DNA of 40,588 nt, from contig SOKP01000139.1 of NCBI GenBank assembly GCA_004375715.1, positions 1 to 40,588 on the forward strand, given 5' to 3'. This document shows, in pieces, positions 15,885-24,452 of this stretch. The translations under genes were made by a program, and so were the position numbers. Source of the DNA: Promethearchaeota archaeon. Its GTDB lineage: Archaea; Asgardarchaeota; Lokiarchaeia; Sigyniarchaeales; SOKP01. The notes under the pieces were generated by a model. The model worked only from the letters and a program-made list of their open reading frames with translations, had not been told where the DNA came from and made no database searches. Within the stretch, counting starts at the first letter, position 1; each line of letters begins with the position of its first letter.

Positions 15885-17103
15885 TACTTCGAATAATAAT
15901 GATATTTTTTTTTAAGACTAAATGATTATAGATGGAAGTTGCCTCTCCTTTTGTAAAATCTCGTTCATTAATTGAACTCTCTTCAATTATAATAATTTTA
16001 TTATTGGTGGTTGTTAATACTTCAAGATTACGTAAATTTCCCTTTCCGAATGGTATATTTACTAAAATTACTAAATCTACCTCATCTACGACTTTCTTTA
16101 ATTGTTCATATGACCTCTCCGAAATAGAAGAAAATGGCCATTCTGTGATTACCTTATAGCCCAACTCTTCTGCGAGCTTTAAATCGTCATCTAATAAATT
16201 TACCACTCCAACTGAAATATCATAGTTACTGATCCGGGGTAGAATATTTAGAGCAGAGCCTCCTCCCGCAATAATATGGATTCTTTTTTTCTTCTGAATA
16301 TCTTTTGAATTTGGATTTTCCAAATTATTAGGATATTTTCGTATGGGAGTTATATATATAGACCCTGTATATGCATTTTTCTTTATAGCAACTTCAATTC
16401 CATATACTTTCTGAATGTTTTCTTTAGTTAATACTTTTTTAATCTCACCGAAATCCTCAATACCTCCTTGATTCATAAGTAGAATTTTATCACAATATTG
16501 AGCTGCAATATTCAAATCATGAAGTACCACTATAACAATAAGACCTTTTTCAACATAAGTCCTAAATAAATTCATAAATTCTAATTGATAATTAATATCT
16601 AAATGAGAGGTGGGTTCATCCAATAGTAAAATTTTCGTTCTTTGAGCAATGGCTCTGGCAATTATTACTTTTTGTTGTTCTCCGCTACTCAATTGATTAA
16701 AATTTCTGTCTCTTAGATCATTTAACCCTAATTGTGTTATAACATCACTTAAGATTTTTTGATCTTCTTCTGATTCTCCAGAGAAGCGACTAATATGGGC
16801 GTATCTCCCCATCTTTATTATTTCACTTACCTTATAATCAAATTCAACATAATTAGTTTGATTTACGAGCGATAATTGTTTTGCAATTTCACGTATAGAA
16901 AGTTTCTTTAAATTGATATCTTCAATAAATACTTGTCCATAATTCTGTCGTAAAATTCCACTTAATAATTTCAAAAAAGTAGTTTTTCCACATCCATTTG
17001 GACCTAAAATTCCATATAAATGTCCCTTTTTAAATTGAATGGATATATCCTTAATTATTTGCTTGGTTTTATAACTAAATCGAAGATTTTTAGACGATAT
17101 CAT
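15841..17103 (-). CDS. btuD: Corrinoid ABC transporter ATPase with extra C-terminal domain (BtuD)
   Basis: Residues 1-250 form a standard ABC ATPase of the BtuD/FecE type: Walker A GPNGCGKTT at about 34-42, Q-loop SLVNQ, signature LSSGEQQKV, Walker B ILLLDEPTSHLD and switch histidine in VVLHD. Residues 265-420 are an additional domain with a glycine-rich start (IHIIAGGGSALNILPRI), a DLVILVNIPFGKG segment and a Rossmann-like strand pattern. Similar tails occur on some archaeal BtuD proteins; the function is unknown. It energises the BtuC channel. It is 42 nt downstream of BtuC and overlaps CobD, so import and synthesis are on one transcript. Confidence 0.92.
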   Translation of the reverse strand: MISSKNLRFSYKTKQIIKDISIQFKKGHLYGILGPNGCGKTTFLKLLSGILRQNYGQVFIEDINLKKLSIREIAKQLSLVNQTNYVEFDYKVSEIIKMGRYAHISRFSGESEEDQKILSDVITQLGLNDLRDRNFNQLSSGEQQKVIIARAIAQRTKILLLDEPTSHLDINYQLEFMNLFRTYVEKGLIVIVVLHDLNIAAQYCDKILLMNQGGIEDFGEIKKVLTKENIQKVYGIEVAIKKNAYTGSIYITPIRKYPNNLENPNSKDIQKKKRIHIIAGGGSALNILPRISNYDISVGVVNLLDDDLKLAEELGYKVITEWPFSSISERSYEQLKKVVDEVDLVILVNIPFGKGNLRNLEVLTTTNNKIIIIEESSINERDFTKGEATSIYNHLVLKKNIIIIRSSDKVIEAIQKEIGV

Positions 17104-17145
17104 TATGGACTAACTCTATTGAGTAATAATAAATAAATAAACAAT

Positions 17146-18204
17146 TTATAGCAATTCTCCTGATTTCTTTTTTTTAATAATTAAATATACAAAAAATGGA
17201 CCACCTAATAAGGAAGTTAATATTCCAACGGGGAGTTCTAAAGGAGGGACTAAAGTTCGTGCCACTAAATCTGCCCATAATAATAATAGCGCACCCCCCA
17301 CTGCTGAAAATACTAACAACTTTCGATTATTACTTCCAATTAACATTCGCATGATATGGGGGATTATTAAACCTACAAATCCAATACTACCACAGAAAGC
17401 TACTGTTGTTGAGGCCAAAAGCGTCATTAAAATTAACATAACTTTTTTAGAGCGCTCTACATTTACACCGATGGATTGTGCTGTAGCGTCTCCCAACACC
17501 ATCGCATTCAAATCCCTTCCGTAAAAAAATAATATGACAAAACCATTTATGAAAATCACAAAAATTACAAAAAATTCGATCCAAGTAGTCCCCCAAAAAC
17601 TTCCCATAAGATATGTTAATAAAAAATGAGCATGTTCTTCGGAAAAATACAAAATAAAACTTGTAAATGCTGAAAAGAAATAAGAAATTGCAATTCCAGA
17701 TAATAAAAGGGCAGACATTGATAAGTGATATTTTGTTTTCGATAGATTATAGATAGTAAATATCGCAATACACGAAAAGATAAATGATACAAGAGGTAGC
17801 GTAAAAATGCTTAATAAACCAGAAATTCCTAAAACAATACTTAGCGCAGTTCCAAATCCCGCAGATGAGGATATACCGATAATATAAGGGTCTACGATTG
17901 GATTCTTAAAAAGTCCTTGGGCTACCACTCCTGCAATTCCTAACATTGCTCCAACGGTGACTGCCATAAGGACTCGGGGTAAACGTAAAATTAATATAAT
18001 ATTTTCCTCTCCTGCTGTCCACATTATATCTATATTGAATCCAAGAGAATTTAGTAGAATTCCAAAAACCTTATTAAAACTAATAACAACACTTCCAATG
18101 GAGACAGCAAGAATTATACTGATAAATACGGTTAAAATAAGAAATAATAAAATTGGTATAAAAAACTTCTTTTTATCTCTAATTCGAAGTATTTTTTCAT
18201 TCAT
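17146..18204 (-). CDS. btuC: Corrinoid ABC transporter permease (BtuC, FecCD family)
   Basis: This 352-residue protein has about ten hydrophobic spans. FecCD-family landmarks are present: LRLPRVLMAVTVGAMLGIAGVVAQGLFKNPIVDPYIIGISSSAGFG near residues 75-120, and the C-terminal FCGSIGFVGLIIPHIMRMLIG that contacts the ATPase. A second family landmark, ELPVGILTSLLGGPFFVYLI, closes the protein. Iron-siderophore permeases are in the same family, so corrinoid specificity is inferred from the operon. It starts 21 nt after BtuF. Confidence 0.93.
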   Translation of the reverse strand: MNEKILRIRDKKKFFIPILLFLILTVFISIILAVSIGSVVISFNKVFGILLNSLGFNIDIMWTAGEENIILILRLPRVLMAVTVGAMLGIAGVVAQGLFKNPIVDPYIIGISSSAGFGTALSIVLGISGLLSIFTLPLVSFIFSCIAIFTIYNLSKTKYHLSMSALLLSGIAISYFFSAFTSFILYFSEEHAHFLLTYLMGSFWGTTWIEFFVIFVIFINGFVILFFYGRDLNAMVLGDATAQSIGVNVERSKKVMLILMTLLASTTVAFCGSIGFVGLIIPHIMRMLIGSNNRKLLVFSAVGGALLLLWADLVARTLVPPLELPVGILTSLLGGPFFVYLIIKKKKSGELL

Positions 18205-18225
18205 TTTTCTTTAAAGTAATTTTAT

Positions 18226-19173
18226 TTACGGAAATAACATTGGATACAAATAGCGAGTCATATTTTCCAAAGCGTCAACTATTCGTGGTCCTGGTCTTAA
18301 ATAAATATCATCAAAAACTTTATAAACTCGATTATTTATACACGCATTTATAACATTATATCCTGCTCTCTCGCATACTTGTTGCGAATACCAAGGAGCG
18401 CTATGTTCGGTAATAAATATCACATCAGGATCGCCATTGATAATTGCTTCATGACTTACTACAGGGTATTCTAAGTTTATATTCCCAAAAATATTGATTG
18501 CTCCAGCTTTATTAATCATATCGTTTATGTAAGATTTTCCCCCTACAATCTTAGGAGACTCCCAAATCTCGAAATAACTATCTAATATTTGAGAATAATT
18601 TAAGGTATTAGTTTTATTAGTTATTATTTCCATATTGTAACTCATATTACTCATTAAATATACTCCATTAGTTCTCTTATTGACTAAATTACCAAATACT
18701 CCCATATTTTCTATGATCTCATCCAATGTATTAGCTATAATGAGGACTATAGCATAACCTTGGTTTTCTAATTGAGCAACTGACTCAGCATTCCATTTAG
18801 ATGCAATTATTAAATCTGGATTTAAAGTAGCAATAATTTCAAGATTAGGAGTTGAAAAACCTCCTATGCTTGTGATATTTGTTGCGTCCGTAGGATAATT
18901 ACAATAATCGGTAACTCCAACTAATTTATCTTCAGCTCCTAAGGCAAAGATAGTTTCAGTCACGGAAGGTGACATTGATACTATTCTTTGTGGAACATCC
19001 GGTACATAAACTTGTCTATTCATTGAATCAACAAATAAATGAGTATTTGGTGGTGCTGTTTCTGGTGTAATTAAATTCATTACTAACATCCCAAGTCCAA
19101 AAGTACTTCCACCAATAACCAATACTAATACTACAAAAACTGTTAATGATTTTTTTTTTTCCATGTAGATCAC
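18226..19173 (-). CDS. btuF: Corrinoid-binding protein of the ABC transporter (BtuF)
   Basis: This 315-residue protein has an N-terminal basic stretch and hydrophobic anchor (residues 8-33) without a lipobox cysteine, so it is probably held by an uncleaved anchor. The class III binding-protein fold follows: QRIVSMSPSVTETIFALGAEDKLVGVTDYC, then LEIIATLNPDLIIA, a long backbone helix, GGKSYINDMINKAGAINIF and a C-terminal RPGPRIVDALE segment. The SPSVTE block and a CNYP motif are typical of BtuF/FhuD-like proteins. As first gene of the minus-strand operon it is directly controlled by the element at 19195-19274. Specificity for cobalamin or precursors follows from context. Confidence 0.9.
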   Translation of the reverse strand: MIYMEKKKSLTVFVVLVLVIGGSTFGLGMLVMNLITPETAPPNTHLFVDSMNRQVYVPDVPQRIVSMSPSVTETIFALGAEDKLVGVTDYCNYPTDATNITSIGGFSTPNLEIIATLNPDLIIASKWNAESVAQLENQGYAIVLIIANTLDEIIENMGVFGNLVNKRTNGVYLMSNMSYNMEIITNKTNTLNYSQILDSYFEIWESPKIVGGKSYINDMINKAGAINIFGNINLEYPVVSHEAIINGDPDVIFITEHSAPWYSQQVCERAGYNVINACINNRVYKVFDDIYLRPGPRIVDALENMTRYLYPMLFP

Positions 19174-19194
19174 TTACTAAATATAGTGAAGAGG

Positions 19195-19274
19195 GTGTTT
19201 TAAAAGTTCGGAAAAACTAGTATAAATTTCCTATTCCCAAAAATTCTGGGAGTTAAGAGGTCCTACACCTCTTA
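19195..19274 (-). promoter_or_regulatory. Promoter/operator of the btuF operon; copy of the 61-bp shared element
   Basis: Read toward btuF, the order is a perfect 8-bp dyad TTAAGAGG/CCTCTTAA, then a dyad TCCCA-N7-TGGGA, then AGGAAATTTATACTAG (purine-rich BRE-like plus TATA), then TTTTAAAACAC where transcription may start. Positions 19195-19255 are identical over 61 bp to the reverse complement of 20511-20571, which sits in the same orientation upstream of cobT. The dyads just upstream of the TATA box suggest a shared DNA-binding regulator. Confidence 0.7.
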
Positions 19275-19530
19275 AACGAGGACATTAAAAATTGAATTTT
19301 AATTTTTTTAAATCTTAATTTGATTTAATTGTAGTAATTTATCAGATCTTTTTTCGAGGAGTATTTTAATTTAGCATCGTCGTATGTTGTTCCAAAAAGA
19401 TTATATTCTCTATATTATCATTTATTATGCCCATATTTAAACTTTGAAGGTACAATAAGGTTAAATTATCATAACTTTTTTAAAACAAATTTTCTGTATA
19501 ATACTATCCTAAACCAAAAGGCAAAAAATA

Positions 19531-20439
19531 ATGAAAAGAAATCCTTATGAACTTCAAAGGTCAGTACAATCTTTAGCTGCTTCAGGACAACTTGATCGTG
19601 CCATTGACCTACTTGAAAAAACCGTCGAGAACGATTCAAGTTATATGGAAGCGTGGATGTTACTAGGCTCTATTTTTAGATCAATTGGAAAATTAGATAT
19701 GGCAATCGAAGTTTGCAAGAAATCTTTAGAGCATATTCCTAATAATTCGACAATTTGGGTAAATCTTGGTCATTTATATATAGAAAATAACCAGCATGAT
19801 CAAGCTATGGAACCACTTAAAAAAGCGTTATCAATTGATTCAAGAAATCCTAGTGCGTGGTATTCGCTTGGTATGGCATCTATGGCGAAAGAGGAATATA
19901 GCCAAGCAATTAATGCATTTCAGAAAACTATTAAACTTGATCCTACCCGATTTAATGCATGGCTTAATTTAGCATCTTCACTGGATGATATGAAAAAATA
20001 TAAAGAGGCAATTAAAACCTATAAAAATGCCCTAGAACTTCAACCATCCTCATTTAATGCATGGATTGGACTAGGAATGGTTTATGTGAATAATGGTGAT
20101 ATCAGTAAAGCAATTGAAGCTTATCAGAAGGGCTTAAAAATTGATCCTAATGTAGCATCAGCATGGTTTCATCTTGGGACAACTCTTTCTAAAGCTAATA
20201 AATTAGATAAAGCGATCGATGCTATAAAGACCGGATTAGGTATTGATTCGACTATCGCTCAAGCATGGTTTGATCTCAAGGATGTATATGAGAAAAAGGG
20301 AGATAAAGAGGGTGAGATCTGGGCTCTCAAAAAAGCGATAGCAACAGGTAAGATTGATATTGAGTTCACAAATTCAACTGATCCTGAAGAAATTATGAAA
20401 ATGATTGATAAGTGGAATGAAAAAAACAAAAATAAATAA
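19531..20439 (+). CDS. TPR-repeat protein
   Basis: This 302-residue soluble protein consists of about eight tetratricopeptide repeats from residue 8 to about 275. The consensus is clear: A.ieayqKgLkIDPn.asAWfhLGttl, with paired small residues and the proline at the end of each unit (ALSIDSRNPSAW, TIKLDPTRFNAW, ALELQPSSFNAW, GLKIDPNVASAW). TPRs are protein-interaction scaffolds; the partner is unknown. It lies between the two divergent cobalamin units, flanked on both sides by the 61-bp element, but its own AT-rich upstream region does not contain it. No RBS is obvious before the ATG. Its presence between the two units hints at a shared neighbourhood, not a proven cobalamin role. Confidence 0.9.
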   Translation: MKRNPYELQRSVQSLAASGQLDRAIDLLEKTVENDSSYMEAWMLLGSIFRSIGKLDMAIEVCKKSLEHIPNNSTIWVNLGHLYIENNQHDQAMEPLKKALSIDSRNPSAWYSLGMASMAKEEYSQAINAFQKTIKLDPTRFNAWLNLASSLDDMKKYKEAIKTYKNALELQPSSFNAWIGLGMVYVNNGDISKAIEAYQKGLKIDPNVASAWFHLGTTLSKANKLDKAIDAIKTGLGIDSTIAQAWFDLKDVYEKKGDKEGEIWALKKAIATGKIDIEFTNSTDPEEIMKMIDKWNEKNKNK

Positions 20440-20490
20440 AATTATTATAAACGAGTAAAGCTCTTCTGAAATATTTTTTGAAGTCGTCAT

Positions 20491-20571
20491 ATTAGAGGAG
20501 TAGGGTCTCCTAACTCCCAGAATTTTTGGGAATAGGAAATTTATACTAGTTTTTCCGAACTTTTAAAACAC
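20491..20571 (+). promoter_or_regulatory. Promoter/operator of the cobT unit; second copy of the 61-bp element
   Basis: The order matches the btuF copy: an imperfect dyad AGGAG-N6-CTCCT, dyad TCCCA-N7-TGGGA, AGGAAATTTATACTAG, then TTTTAAAACAC. The 61 bp at 20511-20571 are identical to the btuF copy. The upstream dyad differs in sequence but keeps arms that can pair. It lies 85 nt before the cobT ATG. Confidence 0.7.
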
Positions 20572-20655
20572 TCCCTACACTATATTCTCCATAATCTATA
20601 ACTGCAAAGAATTGATAATATGATAATAAAAAACTGAAAGAGAAGAAATAAAAAT

Positions 20656-21747
20656 ATGACAGATATTATTGAAGTAAACAATATTAAAAAAACTCAAGAG
20701 GTTCTTCCAATTTTAGCTGGAAAAAAACCTTTTTTCCTGTGTGTAATTGCAAATACTGAAACTGCTAAAACACCCGGAATTTCGGCTGCGGGTGCAAATC
20801 CAGAAATTACTGATTATACACCAGCAGCAGATATGGAATATCTTTATTTTGAAAAGTGTAAATCTATTGAAGGTGTACCAATTACTCCAGATGGCATTCC
20901 AACACCTGCTTTAATCACCAGAGCAGCATTAGAACTAACATCAATTCCAATGGTACCAGCTATAGGTGGTCTAAATATTTATCCTCAAACCCCTTACATC
21001 GAATTTGGTGGAAAACCCGGAAGTGATATTTCCTTAGGTAATGCTGTTAAGAATGTCCAAGAAGTGTTTCAATTGGCCCAGAGGTTTGGAACTGAAATTG
21101 CAAAGATTTTTGATTATATAGTATTAGGCGAAAGTGTTGCAGGGGGAACTACTACCGCATTAGGAGTATTAACAGCTATGGGAATAAAAGCTGACAATAA
21201 AATAAGTAGCAGTCTGCCAATAAATCCAGTGGATTTAAAGAAGCAAATCGTTGGAAAAGGATTGAAAGCATGTAGATCAAAACCGGGGGATTTTAAAAAC
21301 GATCCATTGAAAGCAATTGAACAATTAGGAGATCCAATGCAACCTGTTTTATCTGGAATCGCAATTGGAGCAGCTAAACACATTCCAGTCATGCTTGCGG
21401 GAGGCACTCAAATGGCAGCAATTTGCGGAATAATACATGCACTGAATCCCAATGTAATGAATAATATAATGATTGGCACAACCAAATGGATTATTAATGA
21501 TAAATCATCTGATTTGAAGGGAATTATTAATCAAATTAATCCAGAAATACCAATATTGGCAGCAAATCTTGATTTTAGCCAATCTAAATATGATGGTCTC
21601 AAAGCATACGAAAAAGGAATTGTTAAAGAAGGAGTTGGTGCGGGAGGTATAACCATTGCCTCAATATTAGCAAGTAATGGAGATATCTCTATTGAGAAAA
21701 TTCATCAAAAAATTGAAAGTAATTACTCAAAACTAATAAATAAATGA
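20656..21747 (+). CDS. cobT: Archaeal CobT-like nicotinate-nucleotide:dimethylbenzimidazole phosphoribosyltransferase
   Basis: This 363-residue protein should activate the lower-ligand base to alpha-ribazole phosphate. Matching landmarks are the N-terminal ETAKTPGISAAGANPEITDYTPAADMEYL block, a glycine-rich ESVAGGTTTALGVLTAMG segment at about 157-174, PVMLAGGTQMAAICGII, and the C-terminal EGVGAGGITIASILAS with the conserved catalytic-type glutamate. This is the archaeal TIGR00303-like CobT branch, slightly longer than bacterial CobT. It starts a two-gene unit controlled by the 61-bp element. The base used cannot be told from sequence. Confidence 0.9.
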   Translation: MTDIIEVNNIKKTQEVLPILAGKKPFFLCVIANTETAKTPGISAAGANPEITDYTPAADMEYLYFEKCKSIEGVPITPDGIPTPALITRAALELTSIPMVPAIGGLNIYPQTPYIEFGGKPGSDISLGNAVKNVQEVFQLAQRFGTEIAKIFDYIVLGESVAGGTTTALGVLTAMGIKADNKISSSLPINPVDLKKQIVGKGLKACRSKPGDFKNDPLKAIEQLGDPMQPVLSGIAIGAAKHIPVMLAGGTQMAAICGIIHALNPNVMNNIMIGTTKWIINDKSSDLKGIINQINPEIPILAANLDFSQSKYDGLKAYEKGIVKEGVGAGGITIASILASNGDISIEKIHQKIESNYSKLINK

Positions 21748-22427
21748 AATTTGAATATTATTTATTTGATTTAGATAACTGTATTTTGCTTTTTAATGAA
21801 CCAGAAATCTATTTTAGTCGGCTTTTTGCTTTAACAATGGAATTCTTTACAAATATTATTCCAAATCATGAAGAATTAAAAATGGTGTTAACTTCTTCAA
21901 ATATTAATCAATTAATTGAACAATATTGGAAAATTGAAAATGTAGATGAGTTTTGGCATCATTACCAGAATTTAGATATCCAAGAAAGAGAAAAATTAAT
22001 AGATAAAGGAAAAATTTCCTTGGATTCTACTGCTATTATGGTTATCAAAAAATTGAAGAAGGCCAATAAGAAAATTGGATTGGTGACTAACTCTCCTCGC
22101 TATATCGTGGATATATTAACGCAGAAATTCAATTTCAGTGCCATCTTTGATGAAATTTTTAGTATTGACTATGAAAATAATCCCACATTCGCAAAACCAT
22201 CTCCTGAAGGAATAAATTACATTTTAAGTAGATTTAAATTTAATAAGAGGGATTGTATGGCTATAATGATTGGAGATTCGGAGGTAGACATTAGAGCTGC
22301 AAAAAAGGCTAATATATTTGCCTGCTTAATAATCAAGGAGGTTATCACAAAAAATTTAGATTTTACATCTTGGGAAGAAAAACCTGACTATATTATCCAT
22401 AATTTTACTGAACTACTAGCATTATAA
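21744..22427 (+). CDS. HAD-superfamily hydrolase, possible alpha-ribazole-phosphate phosphatase
   Basis: This 227-residue HAD phosphatase has motif I FDLDNC at residues 8-13 (nucleophile Asp and general acid Asp), motif II LVTNSP, motif III lysine in FAKPSPEG and motif IV IGDSEVD. The helical cap (residues 20-95) is the C1 type of phosphoglycolate-phosphatase relatives. It overlaps the cobT stop by 4 nt (ATGA), so the two are translationally coupled. Nucleotide-loop assembly needs a phosphatase (CobC or CobZ), and none is otherwise present here, so dephosphorylating alpha-ribazole phosphate or cobalamin phosphate is a reasonable hypothesis. The fold assignment is firm; the substrate is a guess. 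Confidence 0.85.
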   Translation: MKFEYYLFDLDNCILLFNEPEIYFSRLFALTMEFFTNIIPNHEELKMVLTSSNINQLIEQYWKIENVDEFWHHYQNLDIQEREKLIDKGKISLDSTAIMVIKKLKKANKKIGLVTNSPRYIVDILTQKFNFSAIFDEIFSIDYENNPTFAKPSPEGINYILSRFKFNKRDCMAIMIGDSEVDIRAAKKANIFACLIIKEVITKNLDFTSWEEKPDYIIHNFTELLAL

Positions 22428-22736
22428 GAAAAAATATTCTATATAAAATATTATTACATTAAATTTAAAAAAAAAAAAAAATCTAAGATATTAAAACACT
22501 TACGATTTCTTTAAAATAGTTGAAAACTTTAATATCTTCTTTTAAATAAGGTTTACTCTAGATTTTTCTTAAGGTAATTAGTCATTTAGGAACGCTGAAA
22601 TATATTCCACTTAATAGGAAATGTTTTAGTTTTTGTATTCCTACTGCCTGGATTAATTCAGGTGATTATAAAATTAATAAATTAATCCTAACAAAAACCA
22701 AGCTAAAAATTAAGTTAATAGATAAATCTAAAGTTA
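22428..22736. other. Convergent intergenic region, no gene seen
   Basis: This lies between the HAD gene (+) and L15 (-). It includes a run of 13 or more A at about 22467-22480, and T-rich stretches that could end transcripts from either side. I find no ORF with coding character, no tRNA and no secY, which often follows L15 in archaea. Confidence 0.5.
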
Positions 22737-23219
22737 TTATTCTGCTTCTGATATGAGCGAAACTTTGCCACCAGCGGATTCAATTTTCTCGATCGCTCGT
22801 TTAGAAGCTTTATCAACAGTGATATTGATTTTATTATTGATTTCACCGCGACCCAAGATTTTTTGAACATTAAGGTCTTTCATATTAATCGAATACGTCG
22901 TTCCTGTTTTCGTCGCAATGTTTTTCTGAGTTAAATCTTCAATTTTTAAATCAAGGTCTTTAATATTTAGGGTGTTTACATGGTAAATCCGCCTAATATC
23001 TTGCGGTCTCTTAAACCCTTTCTTACCAAAGTCCCAATCAGGATCGGGAAATCCCAATTCTTTTTGCTTTAGATAATAGGATTTTTTACTTTTCTTCCAT
23101 CCTGTTGTTTTTCCTTTTCCAGCCCTTTGACCCGCTTTTCGGTGTTGACCAACTCTACCATAGCCTACAGTTCGAGTTCCTCTCATTTTTCGTATTCTTT
23201 TAGGAAATTTTCTCGTCAT
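22737..23219 (-). CDS. rpl15: Large-subunit ribosomal protein L15
   Basis: This 160-residue protein has the archaeal/eukaryotic L15 (L27a-like) start RKFPKRIRKMRGTRTVGYGRVGQHRKAGQRAGKGKTTGWKK and the FGKKGFKRPQDIRRIY segment. The C-terminus contains VQKILGRGEINNKINITVDKASKRAIEKIESAGG. It is the last gene of the operon here. A 248-nt 3' portion is duplicated at 9621-9868. The intact copy ends KVSLISEAE, whereas the fragment ends SVDTKK. Confidence 0.97.
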   Translation of the reverse strand: MTRKFPKRIRKMRGTRTVGYGRVGQHRKAGQRAGKGKTTGWKKSKKSYYLKQKELGFPDPDWDFGKKGFKRPQDIRRIYHVNTLNIKDLDLKIEDLTQKNIATKTGTTYSINMKDLNVQKILGRGEINNKINITVDKASKRAIEKIESAGGKVSLISEAE

Positions 23220-23236
23220 TTTATTTAACCCTCTTA

Positions 23237-23773
23237 TTACATCATTTTGTGAAGTATTACATTTATAAACTGATCTACATAGCCCAGAGTTCCGCCTTCG
23301 TGGTAATGTCTTTTAATTGTTCCGCGGTGTCCTTTTCTTGGGGGATGTAACCGAAAAACTGGTTTTATTTTATACACATCTTTTACTCGATATTTAATTT
23401 CCCCAGATATAAGCGCTTTTGAAAATCCTTTCAAATCTTTGTACTTAGTTAGATGTTTAATATGTTCATCCGTGAGTGGTTTATTTCCTTCAACTTTTCC
23501 TCTGGTTCTTAATAAGCGTAAGAGCGTTTTTTCGTCAATTTCGCCATAGGCAATATAATCTTTGCACTTATTAAGCATGCCTAAGTAACTTTTTTCGCCC
23601 CATATAAGGACTCCATGGTTTACCTTGTGCATTCTTAGCATTTTTAAAGAATCTAATATTGTGCGTTTCATTCCTGGTGCGCCCCTTATACGAATTGCAA
23701 AGTGCAACGCAGGGGGTTTCGGAGTTTTAGTTTTTGATTTTTTTCTTACAATTACATTATTTTCAGCCATCAT
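23237..23773 (-). CDS. rpl30: Large-subunit ribosomal protein L30
   Basis: This 178-residue archaeal L30 (eukaryotic L7 relative) contains FAIRIRGAPGMKRTILDSLKMLRMHKVNHGVLIWGEKSYLGMLNKCKDYIAYGEID, then LLRTRGKVEGNKPLTDEHI and the C-terminal FRLHPPRKGHRGTIKRHYHEGGTLGY. It is longer than bacterial L30 (about 60) and slightly longer than many archaeal ones because of a basic N-terminal extension of about 20 residues. It is 16 nt after S5 and 17 nt before L15. Confidence 0.97.
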   Translation of the reverse strand: MMAENNVIVRKKSKTKTPKPPALHFAIRIRGAPGMKRTILDSLKMLRMHKVNHGVLIWGEKSYLGMLNKCKDYIAYGEIDEKTLLRLLRTRGKVEGNKPLTDEHIKHLTKYKDLKGFSKALISGEIKYRVKDVYKIKPVFRLHPPRKGHRGTIKRHYHEGGTLGYVDQFINVILHKMM

Positions 23774-23789
23774 TTACACCACTCATCAG

Positions 23790-24440
23790 TTATAAATTGA
23801 AATTAAATTTATGAGCATTCTTAAGAGCATTAAAGGTAGCTTTTACTAGGTTTTCGCTAGTTCGCGTATCTCCGAAGGATTTGCTCCATATATCTTCTAT
23901 CCCAGCCAACTTTAACACTTGTTTTACCTTATCAGCACAAACTAATCCAACTCCTTGCGGAGCAGGAATCAAGTATATTTTGACAGAACCGCACTTTCCA
24001 TCTACTTTAAAAGGTACGCTGTGAGTATGGCCGCAACCACATTCTTTACTACCGCACCCTCTAATAACAGGAACCACGGCAAGCTTCGCCCTGTCAATTG
24101 CTTTTCTAATTGCTGGTCCTACTTCTCTTGATTTAGCTGAACCAACACCGATAAACCCATCAGCTCCAACGATAACGACCGCTTTAAATCTAGATCGTTG
24201 ACCGCTAGCTGTCATCTGTTGAACCATATTTATTGTAATAACGCTTTCTTGGAGTTGAGGAAGAAGAACATTAATTATTTCTTTTTCTTTTACAACAAGA
24301 TTGTTCCCAAATATTTTATCCAAAGTGATTAATCCACTTTGTACAAGTTCTCCAAGTTTGGTCTTAGGAATCCAACCTTCATTAATAGGTCTCGGACTTC
24401 TTGGTTTTCTCTGATTTCTCTGATTTCTCCGTTGACTCAT
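23790..24440 (-). CDS. rps5: Small-subunit ribosomal protein S5
   Basis: This 216-residue S5 (eukaryotic uS5/RPS2 type) has the double-stranded-RNA-binding-like region QQMTASGQRSRFKAVVIVGADGFIGVGSAKSREVGPAIRKAI, then the archaeal cysteine segment CGSKECGCGHTHSVPFKVDGKCGS, and the C-terminal PAPQGVGLV...SFGDTRTSENLVKATFNAL. The Arg/Asn/Pro-rich N-terminal 15 residues are an extension. It is in the expected order between L18 and L30. Confidence 0.97.
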   Translation of the reverse strand: MSQRRNQRNQRKPRSPRPINEGWIPKTKLGELVQSGLITLDKIFGNNLVVKEKEIINVLLPQLQESVITINMVQQMTASGQRSRFKAVVIVGADGFIGVGSAKSREVGPAIRKAIDRAKLAVVPVIRGCGSKECGCGHTHSVPFKVDGKCGSVKIYLIPAPQGVGLVCADKVKQVLKLAGIEDIWSKSFGDTRTSENLVKATFNALKNAHKFNFNL

Positions 24441-24452
24441 TTAATTCACCTT

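Noticed and set aside
19195-20571. 61-bp inverted repeats around the TPR gene as terminal repeats of an insertion sequence
   Set aside because: No transposase lies between them. Each copy is a promoter-like element with TATA in the correct orientation upstream of btuF or cobT.
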